A DNA stretch of 64,000 bases. Source: Brevundimonas sp. G8. Lineage in GTDB: Bacteria; Pseudomonadota; Alphaproteobacteria; Caulobacterales; Caulobacteraceae. Positions within the stretch are counted from its first letter, which is position 1. Every line of letters begins with the position of its first letter. Location of the stretch: positions 2,241,604 through 2,305,603 of the forward strand of contig NZ_LR732816.1 in NCBI RefSeq assembly GCF_902506205.1, given 5' to 3'. Below are positions 50,796 through 59,388 of this stretch, piece after piece. Under the pieces are notes generated by a model. That model saw only the letters and a list, made by a program, of their open reading frames with translations. It ran no database searches and was not told the origin of the DNA. Made by a program: the position numbers and the translations under genes.

Positions 50796-51061
50796 TCGTC
50801 TGGACGGACCAGGCGCTGAGCGATCTTGAGGACATCAGCCTCTATATCGCCGACTTCAACCCCGCCGCCGCAGCGCGTTTTTTCATTCGATTGAAGGCCG
50901 CTGCCGAGAGCCTGGCGCATTTTGCAGACAGAGGGCGGCCCGCCATTCATGGAACGCGCGAGCTGACCCTCGTGAAGCCTTACCTGATCCGCTACGCAAT
51001 CCTGCCGGATCGGGTGGAGGTCGTCACCATCCGCCATTCAGCCCGACGGCCTGAGCGTTAA
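50786..51061 (+). CDS. ParE/RelE-family toxin
   Basis: The 91-residue protein reads MRLVVWTDQALSDLEDISLYIADFNPAAAARFFIRLKAAAESLAHFADRGRPAIHGTRELTLVKPYLIRYAILPDRVEVVTIRHSARRPE, the ParE/RelE fold with its C-terminal basic active-site strand. ParE inhibits gyrase while RelE cuts mRNA on ribosomes; the length and N-terminus favour ParE. The ATG at 50786 gives the family length; an ATG at 50753 is less likely. Confidence 0.85.
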   Translation: MRLVVWTDQALSDLEDISLYIADFNPAAAARFFIRLKAAAESLAHFADRGRPAIHGTRELTLVKPYLIRYAILPDRVEVVTIRHSARRPER

Positions 51062-51064
51062 ACT

Positions 51065-51757
51065 TTACGCCGCCGCGAACAGCAGCCGGCCTTCGCCCAT
51101 GCGTTCGCGCAAGCCTGGCAGGTCGGTGTGGGCGACCGAGAAGCATCCGTAGCTGCGGCCCAGCTTGCCTTCGCGCGCAAGGAAGTCCGGGTCGGCATAG
51201 TCAGCGCCGTGGATGATGATGGCCCGCTCGCGCGCCTTGTCGTTGGAGTATTCCAGTCCGTCCAGCAGGACGTTCGGCCCCTGCTGTGAACCCCAGTTGG
51301 CGCCGGCGGTGGCGTAGGCGCCGACCGAGGACATGTTGGAATCCGGCGTGTTCGAGAATCGCTGGGCAAAGCCGGTGTGGGCCGGATCGGACCCGCGACC
51401 GTGGCAGGTGCGCAGGACCTTGACCTCGCCGGCGACCAGATCGACTTCGTACAGGCGTTCCTCGCCCGAGAATTTCTTGAAATCGACCAGATACATCCGG
51501 TCGCGCAGCGGCAGGTGGCGGTGATGGGTGTCCAGCGCGGTCATGGCGCGCTCCATCAGTTCCTTGCGCACGTGACCGCGGGGATCCAGCGGCGGAGGCG
51601 TCAGGGCAGCGGTCTGGATCGTCGGCAATCCGACCTGCGGCATCGCGATTGGGGCTCCGGTCTGAGCCGTGGTCAGCGGCGCCGTGGCGCTTGCGCTGGC
51701 GCATCCCGCCAGCATGGCCGATCCACCCAGAATTAGCCCTCGTCTCGATAGCCGCAT
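51065..51757 (-). CDS. L,D-transpeptidase-like lipoprotein (YkuD_2 type)
   Basis: The 230-residue protein opens with a twin-arginine and lipobox signal in one: MRLSRRGLILGGSAMLAGCAS, so it may be exported folded and then lipidated. The C-terminal domain contains IHGADYADPDFLAREGKLGRSYGCFSV, with the His and Cys pattern HGxxY...GRSxGC of the YkuD_2 family of murein L,D-transpeptidase-like enzymes. It should act on the peptidoglycan. The toxin gene converges on its 3' end with only 3 bp between the two. Confidence 0.8.
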   Translation of the reverse strand: MRLSRRGLILGGSAMLAGCASASATAPLTTAQTGAPIAMPQVGLPTIQTAALTPPPLDPRGHVRKELMERAMTALDTHHRHLPLRDRMYLVDFKKFSGEERLYEVDLVAGEVKVLRTCHGRGSDPAHTGFAQRFSNTPDSNMSSVGAYATAGANWGSQQGPNVLLDGLEYSNDKARERAIIIHGADYADPDFLAREGKLGRSYGCFSVAHTDLPGLRERMGEGRLLFAAA

Positions 51758-51871
51758 GCGACGCCCTCGTTGCGGTTGGTCTTGAGGCGTGTTTGTTTCA
51801 GTTGGTTACGGGCGAGGCAACCTGAGCCTTGTGGGGCATTTTTGCGGCCAACGTGTCGCGGGGAGAAAACG

Positions 51872-53197
51872 ATGAAGCGTTTCGGAATCGCATTGGCGGC
51901 GCTGATGGCGTCGGCCATGAGCGCTGAGGCCCAGCAAAGCCCCACAGGCGTTGGGGTTTCGTCCGAACCCACGACAACGTTCGTCGAGGCCGGAAGGTTG
52001 CTGGCCGACCCGTCGAACGGCGTTGTGCAGCGCGATAAAACTCTCGTGATCAGAGGGAACCAGGTCGTCGAAGTGCGCGACGGCTTCGTCGGCGACGCAT
52101 CTCAGGGCACTATCGTTGACCTGCGACAGGCCTTCGTACTGCCGGGACTGATCGACAGCCACGTCCATCTGACCAGCCAGCAGAATCCGAATGGGCGGCT
52201 GGAACAGGTCACCCTGTCCGATGCGGACAAGGCCATGGTCGGCGCTCGCTACGCCCGCCGCACCCTGATGGCCGGCTTCACGACCGTGGCCGACCTGGGC
52301 GCCTCGAACGAAGCGATTTTCGCTCTCAGAAATGCGGTGAAGACCGGCGACGTGCCCGGACCGCGCATCATTGCGGCGGGATCGTCGGTCTCGATCCACG
52401 GCGGTCATGGCGACATCAACGGCTATCGCGAAGACGTCATGCATCTGCTCTCGTCCGAGAGCATCTGTTCGGGGCCAGAGGACTGCATGCGCGCCGTCCG
52501 CACCCAGGTTCGCGCGGGCGCCGACATCATCAAGATCACCGCGACGGGCGGCGTCCTGTCCAACACCGCCGCCGGCCTGAACCAGCAGTTCAGCGATCCC
52601 GAACTGACCGCCATCGTCGAGAGCGCCCACCGCATGGGTCGTCAGGTGACGGCGCATGCCCACGGCGTCGACGGCATCAACGCCTTCCTGCGGGCGGGCG
52701 GCGATTCCATCGAGCACGGCACCTATCTGGACGACCAGTCGATCCGCCTGTTCAAGTCGAACGGCGCCTGGCTGATCCCGACGCTGCTGGCTGGCGATTT
52801 CGTCGCCCGCGTCGCCTCCGGTCCGGACAACTTCTTCACCCCCGCCCAGACGGCCAAGGCGCTGGAGGCCGGTCCCAAGATGCTAGATATGGCGCGTCGC
52901 GCGCATGAGGGCGGAGTGAAGATCGCCTTCGGCACCGACTCGGGCGTCTCGGCCCACGGCGACAACGCTCAGGAGTTCGCGCTTCTGGTCCGCGCCGGCC
53001 TGACGCCACTGGAAGCCATCCAGGCCGCCACGGTCGGCGCCGCCGAACACCTGAGGATTTCGAACGAGGCCGGCAAGATCGCACCGGGCATGCCCGCCGA
53101 CATCGTCGCCGTGACGGGCGATCCGCTGTCGGACGTGACCGAGCTGGAGCGGATGAAGTTCGTGATGAAGTCCGGCGTGGTCTATCGCGCCGACTGA
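51872..53197 (+). CDS. Secreted imidazolonepropionase/prolidase-like amidohydrolase
   Basis: The 441-residue enzyme has a signal peptide (MKRFGIALAALMASAMSAEAQ), a first metal motif DSHVHLTSQ, a lysine in IIKITATGG, histidines in TAHAHGVDG and SIEHGTY, and an aspartate in AFGTDSGVSAHG. It therefore retains all metal ligands of the Xaa-Pro dipeptidase/imidazolonepropionase-like amidohydrolases. It is periplasmic; the substrate may be a dipeptide or a modified amino acid. GGGAG precedes the ATG by 7 bases. Its end overlaps convergent lpxK by 16 bp. Confidence 0.88.
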   Translation: MKRFGIALAALMASAMSAEAQQSPTGVGVSSEPTTTFVEAGRLLADPSNGVVQRDKTLVIRGNQVVEVRDGFVGDASQGTIVDLRQAFVLPGLIDSHVHLTSQQNPNGRLEQVTLSDADKAMVGARYARRTLMAGFTTVADLGASNEAIFALRNAVKTGDVPGPRIIAAGSSVSIHGGHGDINGYREDVMHLLSSESICSGPEDCMRAVRTQVRAGADIIKITATGGVLSNTAAGLNQQFSDPELTAIVESAHRMGRQVTAHAHGVDGINAFLRAGGDSIEHGTYLDDQSIRLFKSNGAWLIPTLLAGDFVARVASGPDNFFTPAQTAKALEAGPKMLDMARRAHEGGVKIAFGTDSGVSAHGDNAQEFALLVRAGLTPLEAIQAATVGAAEHLRISNEAGKIAPGMPADIVAVTGDPLSDVTELERMKFVMKSGVVYRAD

Positions 53198-54198
53198 ATC
53201 CTAGAGGTCAGGAATGCGGCGAAAGCCGCCTCATCCTCAAACCGGGCGACGACCGGCCAGGCCGTGACATGCGCGCGCTGGCCGGGCGTCAACCGGACCC
53301 AATCCTTTTCCGTGGTGACTAGGCCGGCATCAAAAACGGCAGCGCGTTCGGTTAGGAACTTCATGTCTCCCGCGCTGTAGGCCGCATGGTCGGGGAAGGG
53401 GACGAAATCCGCTAGGTCGCAACCCGCCGCCTTCAACGACCGCTCGACCTTCCACGGCTTGGCGATACCGGCGAACCCGACCTGAGGCCCCGACGGCGGC
53501 GAACCCTCGGGCGTCAGGCGCGCGACGAAGATGGGCAGGGCGTCGAACACCGCCAGCAGTTCGGGATCGGCGTCCTCGACATCGGTCGGCAGCATGACCA
53601 CCACGGCGTCGGCGCGCGCCAGCCCCGCCTTCAACGGCTCGCGCATCGGGCCTGAGGGGAAGACCGATCCGTCCCCGAACGGCCATTCGTCGCCGCGCGT
53701 CTCGCCGTCCACGACGATCAGGCTGACGGTTTTCTTCAGGGCCGGGTTCTGATGGCCGTCGTCCAGCACCAGAGCCTGCGCCCCGCCCGCGACCGCAGAC
53801 CGGGCGCCCGCCACGCGATCCCGCGCGATCCAGACCGGCGACGCCTGCGCCAGCATCAGCGGCTCGTCCCCGACATCCTCGGCCGTATGGATTTGAGAAT
53901 CGACCCGCACGGGACCTTCCAGCCGCCCGCCATAGCCGCGCGACAGGCCTTGCGCCTCAACCCCCGCTGCGCGCAGCAGCCGCAGGGTCTCGCGCGCCAC
54001 CGGCGTCTTGCCCGATCCACCCACCGTCAGATTGCCGACCGAGATCACCGCACAGCCGGGATCGACCGGAACCGTCCGCGTGATCCGGCGCGCCGTCACG
54101 GCGGCCCAGATCCAGCCCAGCGGTTTCAACGCCGTGCGCGTCATCCGGGCGTGATTGCTGTCGCGGATGTACCACCAGCGCGGGGTGTTCAGCTTCAT
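53182..54198 (-). CDS. lpxK: Tetraacyldisaccharide 4'-kinase
   Basis: LpxK phosphorylates the 4' position of the lipid A disaccharide precursor. The 338-residue protein has the P-loop VGNLTVGGSGKTP, LSRGYGG, DEPLMLA, and LVLDDGHQNPALKK, all characteristic. The start overlaps the waaA stop (ATGA). It is the last gene of a four-gene operon. Confidence 0.94.
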   Translation of the reverse strand: MKLNTPRWWYIRDSNHARMTRTALKPLGWIWAAVTARRITRTVPVDPGCAVISVGNLTVGGSGKTPVARETLRLLRAAGVEAQGLSRGYGGRLEGPVRVDSQIHTAEDVGDEPLMLAQASPVWIARDRVAGARSAVAGGAQALVLDDGHQNPALKKTVSLIVVDGETRGDEWPFGDGSVFPSGPMREPLKAGLARADAVVVMLPTDVEDADPELLAVFDALPIFVARLTPEGSPPSGPQVGFAGIAKPWKVERSLKAAGCDLADFVPFPDHAAYSAGDMKFLTERAAVFDAGLVTTEKDWVRLTPGQRAHVTAWPVVARFEDEAAFAAFLTSRIQSAR

Positions 54199-55487
54199 CC
54201 CCGGGCCTGCCTCTGCGGCGTCAGCGGGGACAGCAGCGCCCACAGCCGCTCCAGCCCGCCCCCGGCCTCGACCGCCGCACGGCGTCCGCGCTCGCCCATG
54301 GCCTTGGCCACGTTCAGGTCCGCCAGCAGCGGCTCGATCACGCCCGGCAGGTCCGACGGCGCTTGAACCAGCACCAGCCCGCCCGCTTCGGACAGTGCGG
54401 AGGTCACCGGAGCCCAGTTCGACGCATCCGGCCCTGTGATCGTTGGTCGTCCCAGTCGCGCCGGCTCCAGCGGATTGTGCCCCCCGACCGGCGGCAGGCC
54501 GATGGCGGGCGCAAACGAGCCGCCCATCACGACCACGTCCGCCAGCCGTAGGAACAGGCCCATCTCGTTCAGCGTATCGGCCAGATAGATGTCGGTGTCC
54601 GGCCCGATGGTCTCGCCGCGCGAGCGCATGGCGAAGGCGTATCCCTCGCGCTGCAGGGCCTGGGCGATGTGCGGCCCCCGCTCGGGATGGCGCGGCGTCA
54701 GGATCAGACAGACGCGGTCGCCCAGCCGGTCCAGCGCCCGCACGATGGCGACTTCCTCGCCCTCATGGGTGCTGGCGGCGACGATCACCGGCCGGTCGCC
54801 GATGGCGGCGGACACGCGGCTGAAGGCCGCCGGGTCATGCGGCAAAGGCTCGCCCGACAGCTTCAGGTTCACCAGGCCGTCGATGCGCGCGCCCATGCTC
54901 TCCAACCGTTGGGCCGAGGCCCCATCCTGGGGCAGGACCAGATCGAAGGCGCCGGTCAGCGCCCGCGCCGAGGCCGGAAACCGCGCCCAGCCCTCGACCG
55001 TCTTCTCGGTGATCCGCGCGCTGACCAGAGCCAGTTTCACGCCGCGCCGCTGCGCCTCCAGCAACAGATTGGGCCACAGCTCGCTCTCGACGAACACCGC
55101 AAGACTTGGCCGCCAGTGATCCAGAAACCGTGCGACCACGCCCGGCGCATCGACCGGCGCATACTGATGGATCACCCCCACCGGCAGTCGCTCGGCCAGG
55201 ATGTGCGCCGAGGTCACGGTGCTGGAGGTGACCAGCACGGTCAGGTCCGGCCGCGCCTTCACGAACCGCTCGACCACAGGCAGCAGCGACAGGCTCTCGC
55301 CCACGCTGACGCCGTGCAGCCAGACCAGATCGCCGGCCGGTCGTTCGGCGCGGGTGAAGCCCATCCTTTCGTCCACGCGCACCGGGTCTTCCTTGCCCCG
55401 CCGCGCGCGCGCGTCCAGCAGGCGGGGCGCCAGCGGCTCCAGCGCGCGGGTCGCGAGCCGATAGGCGATCAGCGGCAAAGGCGTCAC
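54195..55487 (-). CDS. waaA: 3-deoxy-D-manno-octulosonic acid transferase
   Basis: WaaA (KdtA) adds Kdo to lipid A precursor. The 430-residue GT-B transferase has WLHGVSVGESLSLLPVV, VTSSTVTSAHI, VFVESELWPNLL, LVSARITEKT, VAASTHEGEE and MGGSFAPAIGLPPVGGHNPLEPA. The start is a GTG overlapping the stop of the acyltransferase gene (GTGA), and the stop overlaps lpxK (ATGA). Confidence 0.94.
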   Translation of the reverse strand: MTPLPLIAYRLATRALEPLAPRLLDARARRGKEDPVRVDERMGFTRAERPAGDLVWLHGVSVGESLSLLPVVERFVKARPDLTVLVTSSTVTSAHILAERLPVGVIHQYAPVDAPGVVARFLDHWRPSLAVFVESELWPNLLLEAQRRGVKLALVSARITEKTVEGWARFPASARALTGAFDLVLPQDGASAQRLESMGARIDGLVNLKLSGEPLPHDPAAFSRVSAAIGDRPVIVAASTHEGEEVAIVRALDRLGDRVCLILTPRHPERGPHIAQALQREGYAFAMRSRGETIGPDTDIYLADTLNEMGLFLRLADVVVMGGSFAPAIGLPPVGGHNPLEPARLGRPTITGPDASNWAPVTSALSEAGGLVLVQAPSDLPGVIEPLLADLNVAKAMGERGRRAAVEAGGGLERLWALLSPLTPQRQARG

Positions 55488-56167
55488 GGTTTCAGGCCCG
55501 TGATCGCATCGGCCCGCGCCTCGACGGCGTTCAGTCGCGCGGTCCAGTCGGCGAGGACGGCGGCCATGTCGGCACCCTCGGGATAGTCGGCGCGGTCCCA
55601 GACGACGGCGCCCTTGCCGAACGGGAGAGGCAGCAAAGCCCGATCCCAGCTCTTCAGCCGGATCGCCGGGCTGCACGACATGCCGATGAACAGCGCCGGC
55701 GCCTTGGACAGTTTCGCCATCAGCGGCAGGCCCTCGGCCATGACGTTCACGGGGCCGCGCGGCCCATCGGGCGTGATGGCCAGGGCGCCGACCTTCAACT
55801 GTTTCAGCCCGTCCCGCAGGGCCTGCGCTCCGCCCTTGGCCGCAGCGGCCTTGTCCTTGTTGGCGGACGACCCGCGCACCGCGGGGAAACCCTGACGCGC
55901 CACGGCCTTGGCGATGAACTCGCCGTCTGCGGACAGGGAGATCAGGGCCTTGGCCGGTTGCGCCCTAACCAGCGGCCAGCACGCCGGGGCCAGGGCGATG
56001 CGCGAATGCCAGAAGACGCACAGAACGCCGCCCCCCTGATCCCACACCTTTTCTGCGACCGGTTGGTTCTCGTGCGTCCAACGGATGGTCTTGATGCAGA
56101 ACCGCATCCACTGCGCCAGGGTCCAGGCCAAGGCGGACTGGACGACGGGATTGCGAAACGGCCTCAC
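55484..56167 (-). CDS. DUF374 lysophospholipid acyltransferase-family protein
   Basis: The 227-residue protein resembles DUF374, an acyltransferase-like family usually found beside waaA in alphaproteobacteria. Visible are CVFWHSRIALAPA, ISLSADGEFIAKAVARQGFPAVRGSS and ITPDGPRGPVNVMAEGLPLMAKLS, the last matching the acyltransferase substrate loop. A HxxxxD-type core is reduced to HSRIA, so the chemistry is uncertain. The operon position points to a lipid A or Kdo-lipid A modification. Overlaps of 4 bp with both neighbours. Confidence 0.85.
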   Translation of the reverse strand: MRPFRNPVVQSALAWTLAQWMRFCIKTIRWTHENQPVAEKVWDQGGGVLCVFWHSRIALAPACWPLVRAQPAKALISLSADGEFIAKAVARQGFPAVRGSSANKDKAAAAKGGAQALRDGLKQLKVGALAITPDGPRGPVNVMAEGLPLMAKLSKAPALFIGMSCSPAIRLKSWDRALLPLPFGKGAVVWDRADYPEGADMAAVLADWTARLNAVEARADAITGLKP

Positions 56168-57993
56168 GCGACGGTCTCGACCGTGGGCGAGGCGCCGTCC
56201 AGCGACTGCTGGCGGGCCAGGCGGGAATAGAGGCCGCCCTTGGCGACCAGGGCGTCGTGCGACCCTTCCTCGACCACGCGGCCGGCCTCGATCACATAGA
56301 TGCGGTCGGCGTTGCGAACGGTCGACAGACGGTGGGCGATCATCAGGGTGGCGCGGCCCTGCATCAGCCGCTCCAGCGCCGCCTGGACCAGGGCCTCGCT
56401 CTCGGTGTCGAGCGCGCTGGTCGCCTCGTCCAGCAACAGGATGGGCGCGTCCTTGACGAAGGCGCGGGCGATGGCGATCCGCTGGCGCTGACCGCCCGAC
56501 AGGCGCAGGCCCGCCTCGCCGGCGCGGGTATCGTAGCCTTGCGGCAAGGCGGTGATGAAGTCGTGGGCGGCGGCGGACCTTGCGGCCTCTTCGATCTGGG
56601 CTTGAGTCGCGCCCGGCCGGCCATAGGCGATGTTGGCGGCGATGGTGTCGTCGAACAGGAAGGGCTCCTGCGTCACCAGGGCGATATGGTCGCGCAGGTC
56701 GTGGATGCGCAGGCTTCGCACGTCGGCGCCGTTGATCGTCACCGCCCCGCCCGTCACATCATAGAAGCGCGGCAGCAGGCTCAGGATCGTGCTCTTGCCC
56801 CCGCCCGACGGCCCGACCAGGGCCACCGTCTCGCCCGGCGCGACACGAAGCGACACGGCGCTCAGCGTCGGCTCCCCGCCGGGGGCGTAGGCGAACGACA
56901 CCTGATCCAGCACCACCTCGACCGGCCCGGCGGCTAGGGGCGCAGCGTCGGGGGCTTCACGGATCTCGGCCTCTATGTCCAGGGCGCCGAACAGGCGACG
57001 CGCGGCGGTTAAGCCCTCGCTCATCACCGTCGCCAGATTGGTCACCTGGCGCAGGGCTTGCCCCGCGGCCAGCAGCATGCCGATGAAGGCGGCGAACCCG
57101 CCCACGGTCATCTCGTCCGACTGTGCGCGCCATCCGGCATAGGCCATGACGGCGGCGACGACGACATAGGCGACCATATCGCTGGACGGACCGGCGAAGG
57201 CGCGGGCGTTGGCGCCCTTGATCACATGGCGCTGGCGTCGCGCCACCACCTCGGCGACACGGTCCTGTTCGGCCGCCTCGCGGTTCTCGATCTTGATCAG
57301 GCGAACCCCGTCCAGGTTCTCCATCAGGGCGGTGGACAGGTTCTCAGTCTCGGCCATGGCGCCCACCGCGGCCTTGCGTGTCTTGCGACCGAACCGGCGC
57401 AGCACCAGCGCCACCAGCGGCACCCCCAGCAGCACGACCATGGTCAGCTGCCAGTCGATGAAGACCATAAAGGTCAGCACCGCGATCAGGGTCAGCAGGT
57501 TCTGGGTGTAGTTGACCAAGCCCGAGGTGAAGGCCTCGCGCACCATATTAGCGTCGAACAGCACAGACGAAACGAAGCCGCCGGAATGCTGGCTGCGCAG
57601 CCGGGCCAAGTCGGCGCGGATCATGGCCCCGAACAGCCGGATCTGGATGTCGCCGACGATGCTGTGGCCCAAACGGTTGACCAAGGCGGCCTGCCCCAAG
57701 GCCGCCAGCGTGCGCACCAGGGCCACCGTCAGAATCGCGGCGGGGATCCAGATCAGCGCCTTGTCCGGCGAAAAGCTGACGACGCCGAACAGGCTGATCG
57801 GCTCAGTCCCGTTGAGGAACAGCCCATTGATCGCCGGCTGCAGCAGCTTCAACAAGGCCGCCGTCAGCAGGCCGGTCGCCGCCGCGCACAGCACCGACAG
57901 GATCAGCGATCCCTTGTGCTTGGACAGATAGTCGCGCCAGATCCGCGCCAGCAGGGCGCGCAGGGGCATGGTCTCTGAGGCGGCGACGGTCAT
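56164..57993 (-). CDS. ABC transporter, lipid A flippase-like (MsbA type)
   Basis: The 609-residue half-transporter fuses six membrane helices with an ATPase domain. Walker A GPSGGGKST is at about 394-402, the signature is LSGGQRQRIA, Walker B is ILLLDEATSALD and the H-loop is IAHRLSTVR. Because it leads the operon with DUF374, waaA and lpxK, a lipid A flippase role is likely. The ATG at 57993 has a GAG-rich site before it; a TTG ten codons earlier is possible. Confidence 0.87.
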   Translation of the reverse strand: MTVAASETMPLRALLARIWRDYLSKHKGSLILSVLCAAATGLLTAALLKLLQPAINGLFLNGTEPISLFGVVSFSPDKALIWIPAAILTVALVRTLAALGQAALVNRLGHSIVGDIQIRLFGAMIRADLARLRSQHSGGFVSSVLFDANMVREAFTSGLVNYTQNLLTLIAVLTFMVFIDWQLTMVVLLGVPLVALVLRRFGRKTRKAAVGAMAETENLSTALMENLDGVRLIKIENREAAEQDRVAEVVARRQRHVIKGANARAFAGPSSDMVAYVVVAAVMAYAGWRAQSDEMTVGGFAAFIGMLLAAGQALRQVTNLATVMSEGLTAARRLFGALDIEAEIREAPDAAPLAAGPVEVVLDQVSFAYAPGGEPTLSAVSLRVAPGETVALVGPSGGGKSTILSLLPRFYDVTGGAVTINGADVRSLRIHDLRDHIALVTQEPFLFDDTIAANIAYGRPGATQAQIEEAARSAAAHDFITALPQGYDTRAGEAGLRLSGGQRQRIAIARAFVKDAPILLLDEATSALDTESEALVQAALERLMQGRATLMIAHRLSTVRNADRIYVIEAGRVVEEGSHDALVAKGGLYSRLARQQSLDGASPTVETVA

Positions 57994-58073
57994 CGGCTCT
58001 CGGTCGGACGGCTTGCGGTTCAAGTCAAGCCGGGACAGGTGACGCGGCGGCTCAGGATCGCTATCTGGCGGGC

Positions 58074-58739
58074 ATGGCGCGCTTCGACCTCTCGACCGCG
58101 ATGGGCCGTTTTCGGGCGCATTGGCATTATTTCTGGGCCGACCACGCGTTTCTGCGCCTGGCGTTTTCCAATGCCCACTGGCTGGGGCCGGACCTTGTGC
58201 GCACCAACCAGCCCTCGCCGCGCCAGCTGGCCTACTGGAAATCCAGGGGCGTCAAGACGGTCATCAACCTGCGCGGCGAGCGGGATGAGGGCTATTACTG
58301 GCTGGAGCGCGAGGCCTGCGAACGGCTGGGCCTGACCCTGATCGACGCCCCGCTCGATTCGCGCGATCCGCCCGAGACGGTGCGCATCCACCGCGCGCGT
58401 GAGCTGTTCAAGACGATCCAGTATCCGGTGTTGATCCACTGCAAGTCCGGGGCGGATCGGGCCGGGATGATGGCGGTCTTTTATCGCCACTTCCACCTGG
58501 GCGAGCCGATCTCCATCGCCATGAAACAGCTGTCCAAGAAATACCTCCACTCGCGCGAAGGTCTGACTGGCGTGCTCGACTATACGCTGGAGAAATACGT
58601 CGCCGAGATCGAACCTCGAGGCATCAGCTTCATCGACTGGGTCGACAGCCCCGACTACGACCCCAAGGCCATCCGCGCCGAGTTCAAGGCCGGCTGGTGG
58701 GGCACGCTGCTGACTGACAAGCTGCTGCGGCGGGAGTAG
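58074..58739 (+). CDS. Tyrosine phosphatase-like protein (CtpA-like)
   Basis: The 221-residue protein has the cysteine phosphatase loop HCKSGADRAG with Cys123 and Arg129, an upstream VINLRGERDEGYYW segment with the acid-loop candidate DAPLDSRDPP, and a long C-terminal tail. This resembles the dual-specificity-type tyrosine phosphatases, and Caulobacter CtpA, which is essential for envelope integrity and linked to lipid A, is the probable relative. It faces the ABC transporter gene divergently (80 bp). Confidence 0.78.
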   Translation: MARFDLSTAMGRFRAHWHYFWADHAFLRLAFSNAHWLGPDLVRTNQPSPRQLAYWKSRGVKTVINLRGERDEGYYWLEREACERLGLTLIDAPLDSRDPPETVRIHRARELFKTIQYPVLIHCKSGADRAGMMAVFYRHFHLGEPISIAMKQLSKKYLHSREGLTGVLDYTLEKYVAEIEPRGISFIDWVDSPDYDPKAIRAEFKAGWWGTLLTDKLLRRE

Positions 58740-58744
58740 GGAGC

Positions 58745-58957
58745 TCAGCCCCAGGGGCCAGCCTTAGGTTCCTCGCCGCCTTCGCCGTTCGCGCGCGCCT
58801 CGGCCGCCAGTTCGGCGTCGCGCCGCGCCTTGCGATCAGCCTCCCAACGCTTGAACCACCGCGCATAGTTCATCTTGTCGCGCAGCGAAAAGCAGAACAG
58901 CCCCAGCACCGCCAGCAGGCTGACCAGTTGAAAGGTCTGTTGCGGTTCCAGGTTCAT
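58745..58957 (-). CDS. Small single-helix membrane protein
   Basis: The 70-residue product has a membrane helix early (about 9-25, FQLVSLLAVLGLFCFSL) and a basic/acidic tail (ARWFKRWEADRKARRDAELAAEARANGEGG). GAGGA lies eight bases before the ATG at 58957, which is preferred over an ATG six codons upstream. It converges on the phosphatase gene (5 bp apart). No family is recognised. Confidence 0.65.
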   Translation of the reverse strand: MNLEPQQTFQLVSLLAVLGLFCFSLRDKMNYARWFKRWEADRKARRDAELAAEARANGEGGEEPKAGPWG

Positions 58958-58988
58958 GATCGTCCTCGCATCCACGCCTAACGTCTGG

Positions 58989-59015
58989 ATCGGGGAGCCG
59001 GTTCGGCTCCCCGAT
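58989..59015. terminator. Strong hairpin downstream of the DUF4170 gene
   Basis: ATCGGGGAGCCG (58989-59000) and CGGCTCCCCGAT (59004-59015) form a 12-bp stem with a 3-base loop. It lies 20 bp beyond the DUF4170 stop. On the minus strand no long U-run follows, so termination may be partial. Confidence 0.5.
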
Positions 59016-59035
59016 GTCGCACTCAGGCCCGATTT

Positions 59036-59281
59036 TTAGGCCGCGTCGCCGCGCGGATCGATCAGCTTGTGGGCGTGCAGGATGAAATAGCGCATGTGGG
59101 CATTGTCCACGGTCGCCTGGGCGCGGGCCTTCCAGGCCTTCTTGGCCTCGTCATAGCTGCCGAAGGCGCCGACGAATTCGACTTGCGACAGATCGCGGAA
59201 CGTCGGCTCGCCCAGGTGACGAAGCTCGCCGCCGATGACGATGTGCAGAAGTTGCGGCGGGACGGCGTTCTGATCGGTCAT
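59036..59281 (-). CDS. DUF4170 domain protein
   Basis: The 81-residue protein reads LLHIVIGGELRHLGEPTFRDLSQVEFVGAFGSYDEAKKAWKARAQATVDNAHMRYFILHAHKL, the DUF4170 pattern. The family is widespread in alphaproteobacteria, usually close to Kdo/lipid A genes, with unknown role. Here it lies downstream of the CysQ-type gene (107 bp) and on the same strand. Confidence 0.85.
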   Translation of the reverse strand: MTDQNAVPPQLLHIVIGGELRHLGEPTFRDLSQVEFVGAFGSYDEAKKAWKARAQATVDNAHMRYFILHAHKLIDPRGDAA

Positions 59282-59388
59282 CGAAAATCCTGAAGGCTGG
59301 GCCCGAAGGCAGGGGGAGGAGGTTTGCGCGCGGCATAGGCCGAGAACGCCCTCGGATCAATGTGGGTCGGGGTTTTTCCGCCCTCGCC

